64,000 bases of DNA from JAISGQ01 sp045604965 (GTDB lineage Bacteria > Bacillota > Clostridia > Oscillospirales > Acutalibacteraceae). The position numbers and the translations under genes were made by a program. Location: the NCBI GenBank assembly GCA_045604965.1, contig JAZUPB010000022.1:1-64000 (forward strand), in the 5' to 3' direction. The notes beneath the pieces are model-generated. The model made no database searches and was not told the DNA's origin. It saw nothing but the letters and a program-made list of their open reading frames with translations. Positions 7,955-16,321 of this stretch are shown in pieces. How positions within the stretch are numbered: the first letter of the stretch is position 1; each line of letters starts with the position of its first letter.

Positions 7955-8626
7955 ATGGAATTAAAACTACCGGACAATCCTGATTGGGAAACACTGAAAC
8001 GCTATCTTGGCGGACTTGACCGGGACACAAAACAGCTTGCACATCAGCTTGTGGGTAAGCTGAATAAGGTCTGCACACCGAGGGAAACTCACAGAGAATT
8101 TGCCGTCGAACGCAAAACCGACGGCATTTATCTTTTTAATGAAAGATTTGAGGGCGAAGATATTAAAAAACATCTTGAGGGATGTGAAAGCTGTATTCTC
8201 TTTTCAATGACTCTCGGCATAAAGACAGATGCATTGCTGCGTACGCTGGAGAGCAGCGATATGGCTGCGGCTGTTGTCTGTGATTCTCTTGCATCGGTTC
8301 TGACCGAGCAGATATGTGATGCGGCACAGAAACAGCTCGAAAGTGAATATGAAGGAAAATTTCTGACTTCGCGCTACAGTCCGGGCTACGGTGATCTGCC
8401 GCTGGAGGCAAACAAAACGATAGAAAAGCTGCTTGAGACTCCGAAGCGTATCGGAGTCACTGCAACGGAAAGCTGTCTGCTTCTCCCGAGAAAGACTGTA
8501 ACGGCAATAATCGGAATATCGGACAGGAAAACAAAAGGACATACGGCAAGCTGTGAAGGGTGCCGTATATATGATAAATGCACACTCAGAAGGGAAGGCA
8601 AAACCTGTGGGAGCAAAGATATTTAA
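7955..8626 (+). CDS. Free-standing MetH reactivation (activation) domain protein
   Basis: This 223-aa protein corresponds to the C-terminal activation domain of classical MetH, which binds SAM and re-methylates oxidised cobalamin. The signature TSRYSPGYGDLP (about 136-149) with the SAM-binding R-x-S-P-G-Y is intact. It ends with a Cys-rich tail (CEGCRIYDKC..C) not found in the fused form. It is placed immediately upstream of a metH that lacks this domain, and the two genes overlap by 20 bases, which indicates translational coupling. AGGGGAAGG precedes the ATG. Confidence 0.92.
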   Translation: MELKLPDNPDWETLKRYLGGLDRDTKQLAHQLVGKLNKVCTPRETHREFAVERKTDGIYLFNERFEGEDIKKHLEGCESCILFSMTLGIKTDALLRTLESSDMAAAVVCDSLASVLTEQICDAAQKQLESEYEGKFLTSRYSPGYGDLPLEANKTIEKLLETPKRIGVTATESCLLLPRKTVTAIIGISDRKTKGHTASCEGCRIYDKCTLRREGKTCGSKDI

Positions 8627-10949
8627 CGGTAAAACACTGATACTTGACGGCGGAATGGGAACAATGATACAGAGTATGGGATATAAGGAAAATACCCATC
8701 TTCTGGCTGTAACAGCCCCCGACGTACTGACCAAGATCCACAGAATGTATGTGGATGCAGGTTCAGATATGATATGTGCCAATACATTCGGTGTCAGCAG
8801 AATAAAGCTTGAGGGCAGCGGATATTCAGTGGAAGAGGTTATAGAAGCCGCTGTAAAGGCTGCGCGCAAAGCCTGCAATGAAAACACCAAGGTTATTCTT
8901 GATGTTTCAAGTCTTGGCGTTATGCTTGAACCCAGCGGCACAATGACTTTTGAAGAGGCATACGATTGCTATGCAGAGATCGCCAGAGCCGGTGAAAAGG
9001 CAGGTGCCGATCTTGTCAAAATGGCAACTATGACAGACCTGTATGAGGCTAAGGCTGCAGTGCTTGCAATGAAGGAAAATTCGAGTCTCCCCGTATTTGT
9101 GTCAATGTCATTTGAAAAGGGCGGAAGAACCTTTACGGGCTGTGAGGTCGAATGTATGGCGGCGACTCTTGAGGGGCTGGGTGTAGATGCACTGGGCATC
9201 AACTGCTCTCTCGGTCCGAACGAGATATATCCCATAGCAGAGCGCCTTTGCAATGCAACTTCACTGCCTGTTTTTGTAAAGCCAAATGCAGGCTTGCCTG
9301 ACCCGAAAACCAACGCATACAGTATGAATGCGGAGGATTTCTGTGTACAGATGGAGCAGTATAAAAAGCTCGGCCTTTGCGCTGTAGGCGGCTGCTGCGG
9401 CACTACGCCCGAATTTATAGCAAAGCTTTCAGAGCTTTTCAAAGACTGCGATATAAAAGAGCGAACTGAGCATAAGACTCAGGTTCTCGTCTGTTCTCAG
9501 ACCAGATGGGTATCTCCAAACAAGGTTTCTGTTATAGGAGAAAGGATCAATCCAACAGGCAAAAAGCGTTTCCGTCAGGCGCTTGCCGAGCGCGATTTTG
9601 ATTATATTCTCGCTCAAGCGATAGAACAGACTGATGCAGGTGCGGAGATTCTCGATGTAAATGTAGGCGCGCCCGGAATTGACGAAGTGTCGCTTTTGCC
9701 GGAGCTTGTAAAGCGTCTGCAGGCAGTGACCGATGCTCCTCTTCAGATAGATTCCGCAAATCCGAAGGCGGTTGAAGCGGCTTTGCGTGTTTATTGCGGC
9801 AAGGCAATAGTTAACTCGGTAAACGGCGGAGAACAGTCACTTTCTGCAATTCTCCCTGTTGTTAAAAAATACGGGGCCTGCGTTGTCGGGCTTACCCTTG
9901 ACGAAAGCGGAATACCGGATACGGAAAAGGGCAGAGTGGAAATAGCACAGCGTATAGCAGAACGTGCATCTGAACTTGGCATAAAAAAGAACGATGTGCT
10001 CATCGACTGTCTTACTATGGCAGTTTCCGCACAGCCTGAGAGCGCCAAAATTACTCTCGGAGCTCTCAGAGAGGTCAAGACGCTTGGCTTTAAAACTGTG
10101 CTCGGTGTATCGAACATCAGCTTCGGTCTGCCGAATAGAGGTATGATAAACCGCTCATTCCTGACCCTTGCGCTCGAGGCGGGACTTGACCTGCCGATAA
10201 TTAATCCCAACGATGCGGAAATGTCGGGTGCTGTGCTTGCATTCAACCTTCTTTCAGGCAATGACGAAAACGCACAGAACTATATTTCCCGTGTTGCCGA
10301 GCCTGAAAAGGTAACTGTTCAGGTTACTAATACAGTAAATTACTACATCAAAAAAGGTCTGAAAAAAGAGACAGCAGAGGCTGCAAAAGCACTGCTTGAA
10401 TCTCACAGCGAAATGGAGATAGTCAATGATTATCTCATACCTGCCCTTGACGAGGTGGGTAAGGAATATGAAAGCAAAAAGCTTTTCCTTCCGCAGCTCC
10501 TCAATGCTGCAGCTGCAGCACAGTGTGCTTTTGATGTTATTAGGGACAGTATGCTCTCAGGTGGCAAAGAGGAAGCGTCAAAGGGTAAGATTGTTATTGC
10601 AACCGTACAGGGCGATATCCACGACATCGGAAAGAATATTGTAAAAACTGTGCTTGCAAATTACGGTTATTCTATGATAGATCTCGGCAGAGACGTACCT
10701 GTCGAAGCAGTTGTGCAGGCACTGGAAGCAGACAAAGACATTATGCTCGTCGGACTGAGCGCACTTATGACAACGACACTTCCTGCTATGGAAGAGACTG
10801 TTAAAGCAGTTAAGGCAGTGCGTCCGGAGTGCAGGATAATGGTTGGCGGTGCTGTTCTCACCGAAGATTACGCGATGAGCATAGGTGCAGATTTCTATTG
10901 CGCTGATGCAATGCAGGGCGTTGCTGCAGCAAGAAAGGTATATAAATAA
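8607..10949 (+). CDS. metH: Cobalamin-dependent methionine synthase lacking the reactivation domain
   Basis: Transfers the methyl group of methyl-THF to homocysteine through cobalamin. Domains in order: homocysteine-binding barrel (about 1-285; zinc cysteines at C200 and the CC pair 263-264 in GGCCGTTP), pterin-binding barrel (about 295-560; VIGERINPTGKKRF), and cobalamin cap plus Rossmann domain with DIHDIGKNIV (His is the lower cobalt ligand). The fourth, reactivation, domain is absent and is supplied by the upstream gene. The start is placed at the GTG at 8607, which has GGGAAGG eight bases upstream and overlaps the upstream stop; an ATG at 8553 is in frame but would add residues unlike MetH. 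Confidence 0.95.
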   Translation: MGAKIFNGKTLILDGGMGTMIQSMGYKENTHLLAVTAPDVLTKIHRMYVDAGSDMICANTFGVSRIKLEGSGYSVEEVIEAAVKAARKACNENTKVILDVSSLGVMLEPSGTMTFEEAYDCYAEIARAGEKAGADLVKMATMTDLYEAKAAVLAMKENSSLPVFVSMSFEKGGRTFTGCEVECMAATLEGLGVDALGINCSLGPNEIYPIAERLCNATSLPVFVKPNAGLPDPKTNAYSMNAEDFCVQMEQYKKLGLCAVGGCCGTTPEFIAKLSELFKDCDIKERTEHKTQVLVCSQTRWVSPNKVSVIGERINPTGKKRFRQALAERDFDYILAQAIEQTDAGAEILDVNVGAPGIDEVSLLPELVKRLQAVTDAPLQIDSANPKAVEAALRVYCGKAIVNSVNGGEQSLSAILPVVKKYGACVVGLTLDESGIPDTEKGRVEIAQRIAERASELGIKKNDVLIDCLTMAVSAQPESAKITLGALREVKTLGFKTVLGVSNISFGLPNRGMINRSFLTLALEAGLDLPIINPNDAEMSGAVLAFNLLSGNDENAQNYISRVAEPEKVTVQVTNTVNYYIKKGLKKETAEAAKALLESHSEMEIVNDYLIPALDEVGKEYESKKLFLPQLLNAAAAAQCAFDVIRDSMLSGGKEEASKGKIVIATVQGDIHDIGKNIVKTVLANYGYSMIDLGRDVPVEAVVQALEADKDIMLVGLSALMTTTLPAMEETVKAVKAVRPECRIMVGGAVLTEDYAMSIGADFYCADAMQGVAAARKVYK

Positions 10950-10954
10950 AATAA

Positions 10955-10980
10955 GGGCGGCAGCTTGCCGCCCTGAATTT
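10955..10980 (+). terminator. Terminator after metH
   Basis: GGGCGGCA (10955-10962) pairs with TGCCGCCC (10966-10973), just after the metH stop. The trailing run is weak (TGAATTTCTTT), so some read-through into the exonuclease gene is possible. Confidence 0.65.
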
Positions 10981-11000
10981 CTTTCACGGGAGGTATAAAT

Positions 11001-11753
11001 ATGAAATTCATATCCTGGAATGTAAATGGCTTTCGAGCCTGTCTCAATAAAGGTTTTGAAGAATTTTTTCTGCGTGAAGATGCTGATTTCTTCTGCATAC
11101 AGGAGACAAAAATGCAGCCTGATCAGGCGGATTTTTCACCCGAGGGATATCACAAATTCTATTTCAGTGCGATGAAAAAGGGTTATTCCGGAACAGCAGT
11201 TTTTACAAAGCACGAACCGATACATTATGAATACGGAATTCATTCGAAACACGAGGACGAGGGCAGAGTCATCACACTCGAATACCCCGATTTCTACCTT
11301 GTGAACTGCTACACGCCGAACGCACAGATGGGCCTTGCCAGAATAGATTACCGTATGCGGTTTGAGGATGATATGCGAGCATATCTTTGTGAGCTGAAGG
11401 AGAAAAAGCCTGTTATATACACAGGCGATCTGAATGTGGCACATAATGAGATCGATCTGAAAAATCCCAAAACCAATATAGGAAATGCAGGCTTTTCCTA
11501 TGAAGAAAGAGGGAAGATGACCGAGCTTCTCGAATCAGGATTTACAGACAGCTTCAGATATCTGTATCCTGATCTGACAGGGGCATACAGTTGGTGGTCA
11601 TACAGGTATAATGCGCGAGCAAATAATGCCGGATGGCGCATTGATTATTTTATTGTTTCGGACGACATAAGAGATAGAATAAAGAAGGCTGTAATTTATG
11701 ATGAAATAACCGGAAGCGACCATTGTCCGGTGGGGCTGGAGCTCGAAATATAA
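11001..11753 (+). CDS. xth: Exodeoxyribonuclease III (AP endonuclease)
   Basis: Magnesium-dependent nuclease of the ExoIII/ExoA/APE1 family, acting in base excision repair. The start MKFISWNVNGFRA, the metal-binding Glu in FCIQETKM (about 34-41), the GYSGTAVFTK segment, GDLNVAHNEIDL with Asp/Asn of the active site, and the C-terminal YFIVSDDI...GSDHCPVGLEL (catalytic Asp-His) are all present in order. The 250-aa length matches the family. The ATG has GGGAGG eight bases upstream. It is named by family; B. subtilis would call it exoA. Confidence 0.96.
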   Translation: MKFISWNVNGFRACLNKGFEEFFLREDADFFCIQETKMQPDQADFSPEGYHKFYFSAMKKGYSGTAVFTKHEPIHYEYGIHSKHEDEGRVITLEYPDFYLVNCYTPNAQMGLARIDYRMRFEDDMRAYLCELKEKKPVIYTGDLNVAHNEIDLKNPKTNIGNAGFSYEERGKMTELLESGFTDSFRYLYPDLTGAYSWWSYRYNARANNAGWRIDYFIVSDDIRDRIKKAVIYDEITGSDHCPVGLELEI

Positions 11754-11793
11754 CGGTAAATATAGACATTATGTAAACAGTGGCTGTGAAGTG

Positions 11794-11822
11794 TTGACAA
11801 AATTGTAACTTTTTCGTATAAT
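11794..11822 (+). promoter_or_regulatory. Consensus sigma-A promoter for the lysozyme gene
   Basis: TTGACA (11794-11799) and TATAAT (11817-11822) are separated by exactly 17 bases, a full match to both consensus boxes. The implied transcript has a leader of about 55 bases before the ATG at 11883, with AGGAGG at 11871-11876. Confidence 0.9.
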
Positions 11823-11882
11823 GCAAGTACAAATCAAGTAAAATGCGGAATGTTCGTCGATATGGCGATCAGGAGGTAGAAT

Positions 11883-14576
11883 ATGACTGTCAAAAAAATA
11901 GTTGCAATGCTTGTTGCAGTATTGATGGTGTTTACCGTCTTTGCATCCAACGGACTTGAGGTGTATGCAGCACTTTCAAAAGGTGATAAGAACAGCGATG
12001 TTGCTGAAATGCAGAAAAAGCTCATTGCGCTTGGCTATCTCAAGGACAGTGCCGACGGCAGCTACGGTCCTGCTACTCAGGCAGCGGTAAAATCATTTGA
12101 AACTGCCAACGGTATGAAAGCTGACGGACAGGCTGATGACAAGATGCTGTCAAAGCTTTCAGGCATTTATAAAAGCACGCCGTCTATAAAAATTACATCA
12201 AGCTCTGCTGCTGTCAGAAAAAGTGCAGGTACAAGCTATGCAAAGCTTGGAACGGCAAGCAAAAACGCTTCCTATAAGGTTATTGAAACAAAGGTGGTAT
12301 CAGGCAAGACCTGGTACAAAATCGCTTATAAAGAAAAGCTTGGCTGGGTTATTGCAAGCTCTGTGTCTCTGTCCTATGGAGATGCTGTCAGAACAGGTAC
12401 TATCACTGCAAACGGAGTAAATTCAAGAACGGGTGCCGGCACATCATATAGTATTTATAAAACACTTAATAAGGGATATGAATTTAAAATACTTGGCGAA
12501 AAGGTTGTAAGCGGTACAGTTTGGTACAGCTTTATTTACTCAGGAAGAACCATTTGGGTTTCCGGTAAGTATGTAACCGTCAAAAACAGCGGCACAACTG
12601 AGAACACCAATGTGACTACTACAACAACCACAGCGACCACCACTACAAAGAAAACAACTTCAACAAAAGAAGATACCACATCGACTACTACAAAGGCAAC
12701 AACAGCGCAGACTGTAAAGAAGGGTACAGTAACCGGCTCTTCGGTTAATGTTCGAAAGGGCGCAGGTACAAAGTATACGAAGGTAACATCTGTTAAGAAA
12801 GGCTATACATTTACTATAACAGGTGAAAAGAAAGTATCGGGTACCACTTGGTATAGCTTCAAGAGAAACGGTTCCACAGTGTGGATCAGTGGACAGTATG
12901 TAAAAGTAACCACCAGTACAGTTACAACAACAAATACCAAAGCTACAACTACAACAAAAGCAACCACAACTAAGGAAAAACCTACTACAACTACTACAAA
13001 GGCAACAACAGCGCAGACTGTAAAGAAGGGTACAGTAACCGGCTCTTCGGTCAATGTCCGAAAGGGTGCTGGTACAAAATATACTAAAGTTGCAACTGTA
13101 AAGAAAGGTTACACCTTTACGATCACAGGGGAAAAGAAGGTATCAGGAACTACTTGGTACAGCTTCAAGAGAAACGGATCTACAGTGTGGATCAGCGGAT
13201 TATATGTAAAGGTGACTACCACAACTGTTACAACTACAACCAAGGCAACTACAACCACATCAAAGACCACAACGACAACCAAAGCAACAGAGACTACCTC
13301 ATCGACAACGAAGTCGACTTCTGCAACAAGTGCAACGGTTACTTCACCTACAGATATTCCTGCATCTGAAACAGATACATCATCAACCACAAAAAGTACT
13401 ACCACAACGACAACAACTAAGGCAACGACCGCAGATGATGAGGAAGATGACAATCTCTACGGAAAAGTCGATGTTAGCTCCACTCTTAATGTAAGAAAGA
13501 GTGCAAGCTCCAGTGCATCAAAGCTCGGAACACTGAGCGACGGAGATTACATTGTTATTGTCGATTACACCACCAAGAACGGTTGGTATAAGATTATATA
13601 CGGCAGCGGTTTTGGCTGGGTTTCATCTGACTACATCAAGCTGGTTGACAGATCAGAGTATGTATCTGATGTTGCATTTTCCAAGGACTATTTCTATGTA
13701 GATCAGGGCAAGACCAAGTCTATAGCAATAGCAGGAATCAAGGGTGCAACATATACCAGCAGCGATGCTGCAAAGCTCAGCATTAGTGCTGATGGAGTTG
13801 TAAAGGGCATAGAGCCCGGTATGTACACCGTAACAGCAAAGTACGGTGCGTCGGTTGCAACTGCAGAAGTAATAGTTCTCAAAGCAAAAAATACACTTAC
13901 CGAAGAACAGCAGAATATGGGAATGAGCGAGGAAGGCGTTAAATTTATCGCAGATTGGGAAGGCGGCGGAAGCACCAACCCTGACATTCTCGAAGGAAAA
14001 GTACTTATTTTTGAACCTTATAAGGATGCTTCGGGATACTGGACTGTAGGATACGGTCACGCAAAGACTACTACAGCAAGCAAGTCCTGGTCAAAGGCAA
14101 CTGCAATAAAAGAATTTGCAAAGGATATCGAAGCTTATTTCGGCGATGAGATCGAACTGAGCGAGGAAAAGCCTTACCTTACAAAGGAAGAGGCACAGAA
14201 GCTGCTTATGGCAGACCTTAATCAGGGCCCATATGTATCAGCCGTGAGAGGCTGGGCTGTTCGCAACGGCGTAATACTCAGCCAAAGCCAGTTTGACGCA
14301 CTTGTAAGCTTTACATACAATCTCGGAACGTCATACTGGACAAGTGATACAAAGAGATTCTATCTTAAGTGTTCTATTATTGCACGAAGAAACGGTGATG
14401 ATGCTGATGCAGAGCAGGTCACTGAAGGATTCTCCAGATATATCCGTTCAGGCTCAAAATATCTCAAGGGTCTCTACTACAGACGTATGAACGAGGCTGA
14501 GATGTTTACAGCAGGTGACTACGGAATCGAGAGAGCAAATAAATTCCCCCTTCCCAGCGGAATAAACTGGTCCTAA
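11883..14576 (+). CDS. Secreted multi-SH3 cell-wall lysozyme (GH24)
   Basis: A secreted 897-aa peptidoglycan hydrolase. Order: signal peptide (1-31), peptidoglycan-binding-1 domain (about 35-93, KGDKNSDVAEMQKKL), five bacterial SH3 domains (about 100-160, 165-235, 280-345, 382-445, 533-595; each with the LNVRK or SVNVRKGAG start), Thr/Lys-rich linkers between them, an Ig-like BIG_2 segment (about 600-668) and a C-terminal phage-type GH24 lysozyme (about 680-870) with Glu in DWEGGG, GYWTVGYGHA and FDALVSFTYNLG. The third and fourth SH3 units are a 306-bp tandem duplication. Signal peptide and wall-binding domains place it in the wall; it may serve in growth or division, or as a weapon. Confidence 0.92.
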   Translation: MTVKKIVAMLVAVLMVFTVFASNGLEVYAALSKGDKNSDVAEMQKKLIALGYLKDSADGSYGPATQAAVKSFETANGMKADGQADDKMLSKLSGIYKSTPSIKITSSSAAVRKSAGTSYAKLGTASKNASYKVIETKVVSGKTWYKIAYKEKLGWVIASSVSLSYGDAVRTGTITANGVNSRTGAGTSYSIYKTLNKGYEFKILGEKVVSGTVWYSFIYSGRTIWVSGKYVTVKNSGTTENTNVTTTTTTATTTTKKTTSTKEDTTSTTTKATTAQTVKKGTVTGSSVNVRKGAGTKYTKVTSVKKGYTFTITGEKKVSGTTWYSFKRNGSTVWISGQYVKVTTSTVTTTNTKATTTTKATTTKEKPTTTTTKATTAQTVKKGTVTGSSVNVRKGAGTKYTKVATVKKGYTFTITGEKKVSGTTWYSFKRNGSTVWISGLYVKVTTTTVTTTTKATTTTSKTTTTTKATETTSSTTKSTSATSATVTSPTDIPASETDTSSTTKSTTTTTTTKATTADDEEDDNLYGKVDVSSTLNVRKSASSSASKLGTLSDGDYIVIVDYTTKNGWYKIIYGSGFGWVSSDYIKLVDRSEYVSDVAFSKDYFYVDQGKTKSIAIAGIKGATYTSSDAAKLSISADGVVKGIEPGMYTVTAKYGASVATAEVIVLKAKNTLTEEQQNMGMSEEGVKFIADWEGGGSTNPDILEGKVLIFEPYKDASGYWTVGYGHAKTTTASKSWSKATAIKEFAKDIEAYFGDEIELSEEKPYLTKEEAQKLLMADLNQGPYVSAVRGWAVRNGVILSQSQFDALVSFTYNLGTSYWTSDTKRFYLKCSIIARRNGDDADAEQVTEGFSRYIRSGSKYLKGLYYRRMNEAEMFTAGDYGIERANKFPLPSGINWS
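12686..13211 (+). repeat. 306-bp tandem duplication of an SH3 domain plus Thr-rich linker
   Basis: The block starting near 12686 is repeated, offset by 306 bp, from near 12992. Stretches such as GGGTACAGTAACCGGCTC occur at 12722 and 13028. Differences between copies are mostly at third codon positions, so the protein is nearly the same, implying selection after duplication. Confidence 0.85.
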
Positions 14577-14585
14577 AATAATCAG

Positions 14586-14655
14586 CGCCGCACGCATTAT
14601 CCGTACAGTGTGAAAACAAATGAACGGAAAGCGTGCGGCGTATTGTTTTATTTTT
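14586..14655. terminator. Terminator between lysozyme and serine hydrolase genes
   Basis: CGCCGCACGC (14586-14595) pairs perfectly with GCGTGCGGCG (14631-14640), with a small inner CCGT/ACGG pair in the loop, followed by TATTGTTTTATTTTT. It lies between convergent genes. The T-run is on the plus side, overlapping the stop region of the hydrolase gene. Confidence 0.75.
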
Positions 14656-16222
14656 CGTCTGCGGATGCAATAAGTGTGACTTCTGCAATTTTGCCGATCA
14701 TTTTTGAAATATGAGGAGATATATTTCTTATTGAGGAGACCATATTGCCCGCAAATTTTGCGATATCAGTATAATCGGGAAGCTCATTGAAGCTGACGGT
14801 CATGATGTTTTCACTGAATGTAAAACGCAGATGTTTGGTGTGGGGTGTTTCTGTAAAGGTGAGAAGAACTTCCAAAGAATATTCTCCGGTCTTTGGCTCT
14901 CTGAGTACCGAATATACAGACACAGGCGATTGGGCACCGAAAAAAGGGATGGATGTGTCGTGAAATCTTCCGTCAAAAATAAGCGGTACGGTGATATCTT
15001 TTTCACATTCCCTCCAGCTCATAAAGCTTTCTTCGTCAAATTGAAAAGTGAAGCTTTCAATGCCGGAGAGTACGTTCTTTTTTGAGTAACGGAACAAAAA
15101 TGGAAAAGCTGACTGCCTGTTTGAAGGAAGAGTATAGCGGATACCGCTGAATCTTTTCATCAGCAATGGAACAATGCTTATTTCTGTATCAGTAATGCAC
15201 AGATCATCTGCCGCTTCCTTGAGCTTGTCGGCAGAAGCGGATGAATTATCTTCATCTGAATCCATTCGAGAAATAATCTTTTCCCAGATAAGGTCAAGAA
15301 CTGCGTATTCGTCCATATTTCCTGCAGTGGAAACAATGACGGAATCGTATTTGGACAGTACCAGTGCAAACTGTCCAAGCATACCGTCAGCGCGGAATGA
15401 CTCATTGTCGCGATTTATCCATACCTGATATCCGTATCCGTTTCGTACATCATCTATTTGAGGGAATTTGGTATCTGTACAGGTGTCGGTGTGCGAACGG
15501 AGTGCTTCATTTATCCAGTGCTCAGGGAGAATCCTTTTTTCGTTGAGCATGCCTTTATTAAGCAAAAGCTGTCCGAATTTTGCCATATCCTCTGTTCGGA
15601 TGTGGATACCCCAACCGCCGATGTCTCGGCCCATAGGACATTTATCGGAGTATACTTCTGTTATTCCCAGAGGCTCAAAAAGACGCGGTGTGAGATATTC
15701 TATAAGTCCTGTACCGCTGACTTTGCGCAACACTGCGGCAAGCATATATGTGTTTATACTGTTGTAGCAGAACTTTTCTCCCGGGAAAGAAGACAGATGA
15801 GAATTAAGGAAATAACGCACCCAGTCGCTCTTTGATGTAACAGTTATCTCATTTACGGCAACCATACCGCTGGTCATTGTAAGAAGATTTTCAATGGTGA
15901 CTGAGTACATTTTCTCGTCACAGCCGCTTTCGAGATATCGCGGGAAAAAGGAGCATAGTCTGTCACTGTAGCTGAGCAGACCTTCTTCCACCGCAAAGCC
16001 TATGGCGGCAGATGTAAAGGTTTTGCTGAAAGAGTAAACGTGGTTAAGGCTATCTGCTGAATAGGGCTTCCAGTACAGTTCTGCAGCAACCTTGCCGTGA
16101 CGCAGGATCATCAGGCTGTGCATTGCTATTGACCGTTCTTTGGCGGTGTTGATAAAATCCAGAAGGGCAGAGGGGCTTATCACCAATTCTTCCGGTGATG
16201 TTCGTTCAAGGTTGTAAGACAT
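14648..16222 (-). CDS. Serine beta-lactamase-like hydrolase
   Basis: A cytosolic-looking 524-aa protein of the beta-lactamase/class C (esterase, D-aminopeptidase-like) family. The catalytic S-x-x-K is SFSK in HVYSFSKTFTSAAIGF (about residue 62), the tyrosine motif is YNS in FCYNSINTYMLA, and GGWGIHIRTEDMAKFGQL matches family block 3. A C-terminal domain of about 190 residues follows with no match I recognise. No signal peptide is visible. The start is the ATG at 16222, which has GGGAG eight bases upstream; an upstream in-frame ATG at 16246 lacks one. It is convergent with the lysozyme gene and diverges from the NlpC/P60 gene. Substrate unknown. Confidence 0.85.
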   Translation of the reverse strand: MSYNLERTSPEELVISPSALLDFINTAKERSIAMHSLMILRHGKVAAELYWKPYSADSLNHVYSFSKTFTSAAIGFAVEEGLLSYSDRLCSFFPRYLESGCDEKMYSVTIENLLTMTSGMVAVNEITVTSKSDWVRYFLNSHLSSFPGEKFCYNSINTYMLAAVLRKVSGTGLIEYLTPRLFEPLGITEVYSDKCPMGRDIGGWGIHIRTEDMAKFGQLLLNKGMLNEKRILPEHWINEALRSHTDTCTDTKFPQIDDVRNGYGYQVWINRDNESFRADGMLGQFALVLSKYDSVIVSTAGNMDEYAVLDLIWEKIISRMDSDEDNSSASADKLKEAADDLCITDTEISIVPLLMKRFSGIRYTLPSNRQSAFPFLFRYSKKNVLSGIESFTFQFDEESFMSWRECEKDITVPLIFDGRFHDTSIPFFGAQSPVSVYSVLREPKTGEYSLEVLLTFTETPHTKHLRFTFSENIMTVSFNELPDYTDIAKFAGNMVSSIRNISPHISKMIGKIAEVTLIASADEK

Positions 16223-16321
16223 ATTATCACTCCCAATATATTGCAAATATTATCTTACACCAAGTATTGAAAATAAAAGCGAAAAAATGTAAATTTTTAA
16301 TAAAGGCGGTGAGATGGTGCT

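Noticed and set aside
8553..8606. A longer N-terminus for metH from the ATG at 8553
   Set aside because: Adds 18 residues not like MetH and lacks a ribosome site; the GTG at 8607 has one.
8204..8941. A 245-residue minus-strand frame across the reactivation gene/metH junction
   Set aside because: Antisense to two clear genes; no homology features.
10895..11098. Minus-strand frame at the metH/exonuclease junction
   Set aside because: Overlaps the metH terminator and the start of the exonuclease gene; no ribosome site or motif.
13109..13453. Val-rich minus-strand frames in the lysozyme linkers
   Set aside because: Complement of Thr codons (ACN gives GTN); the same explanation holds for 16843-17214 and 50365-50964.
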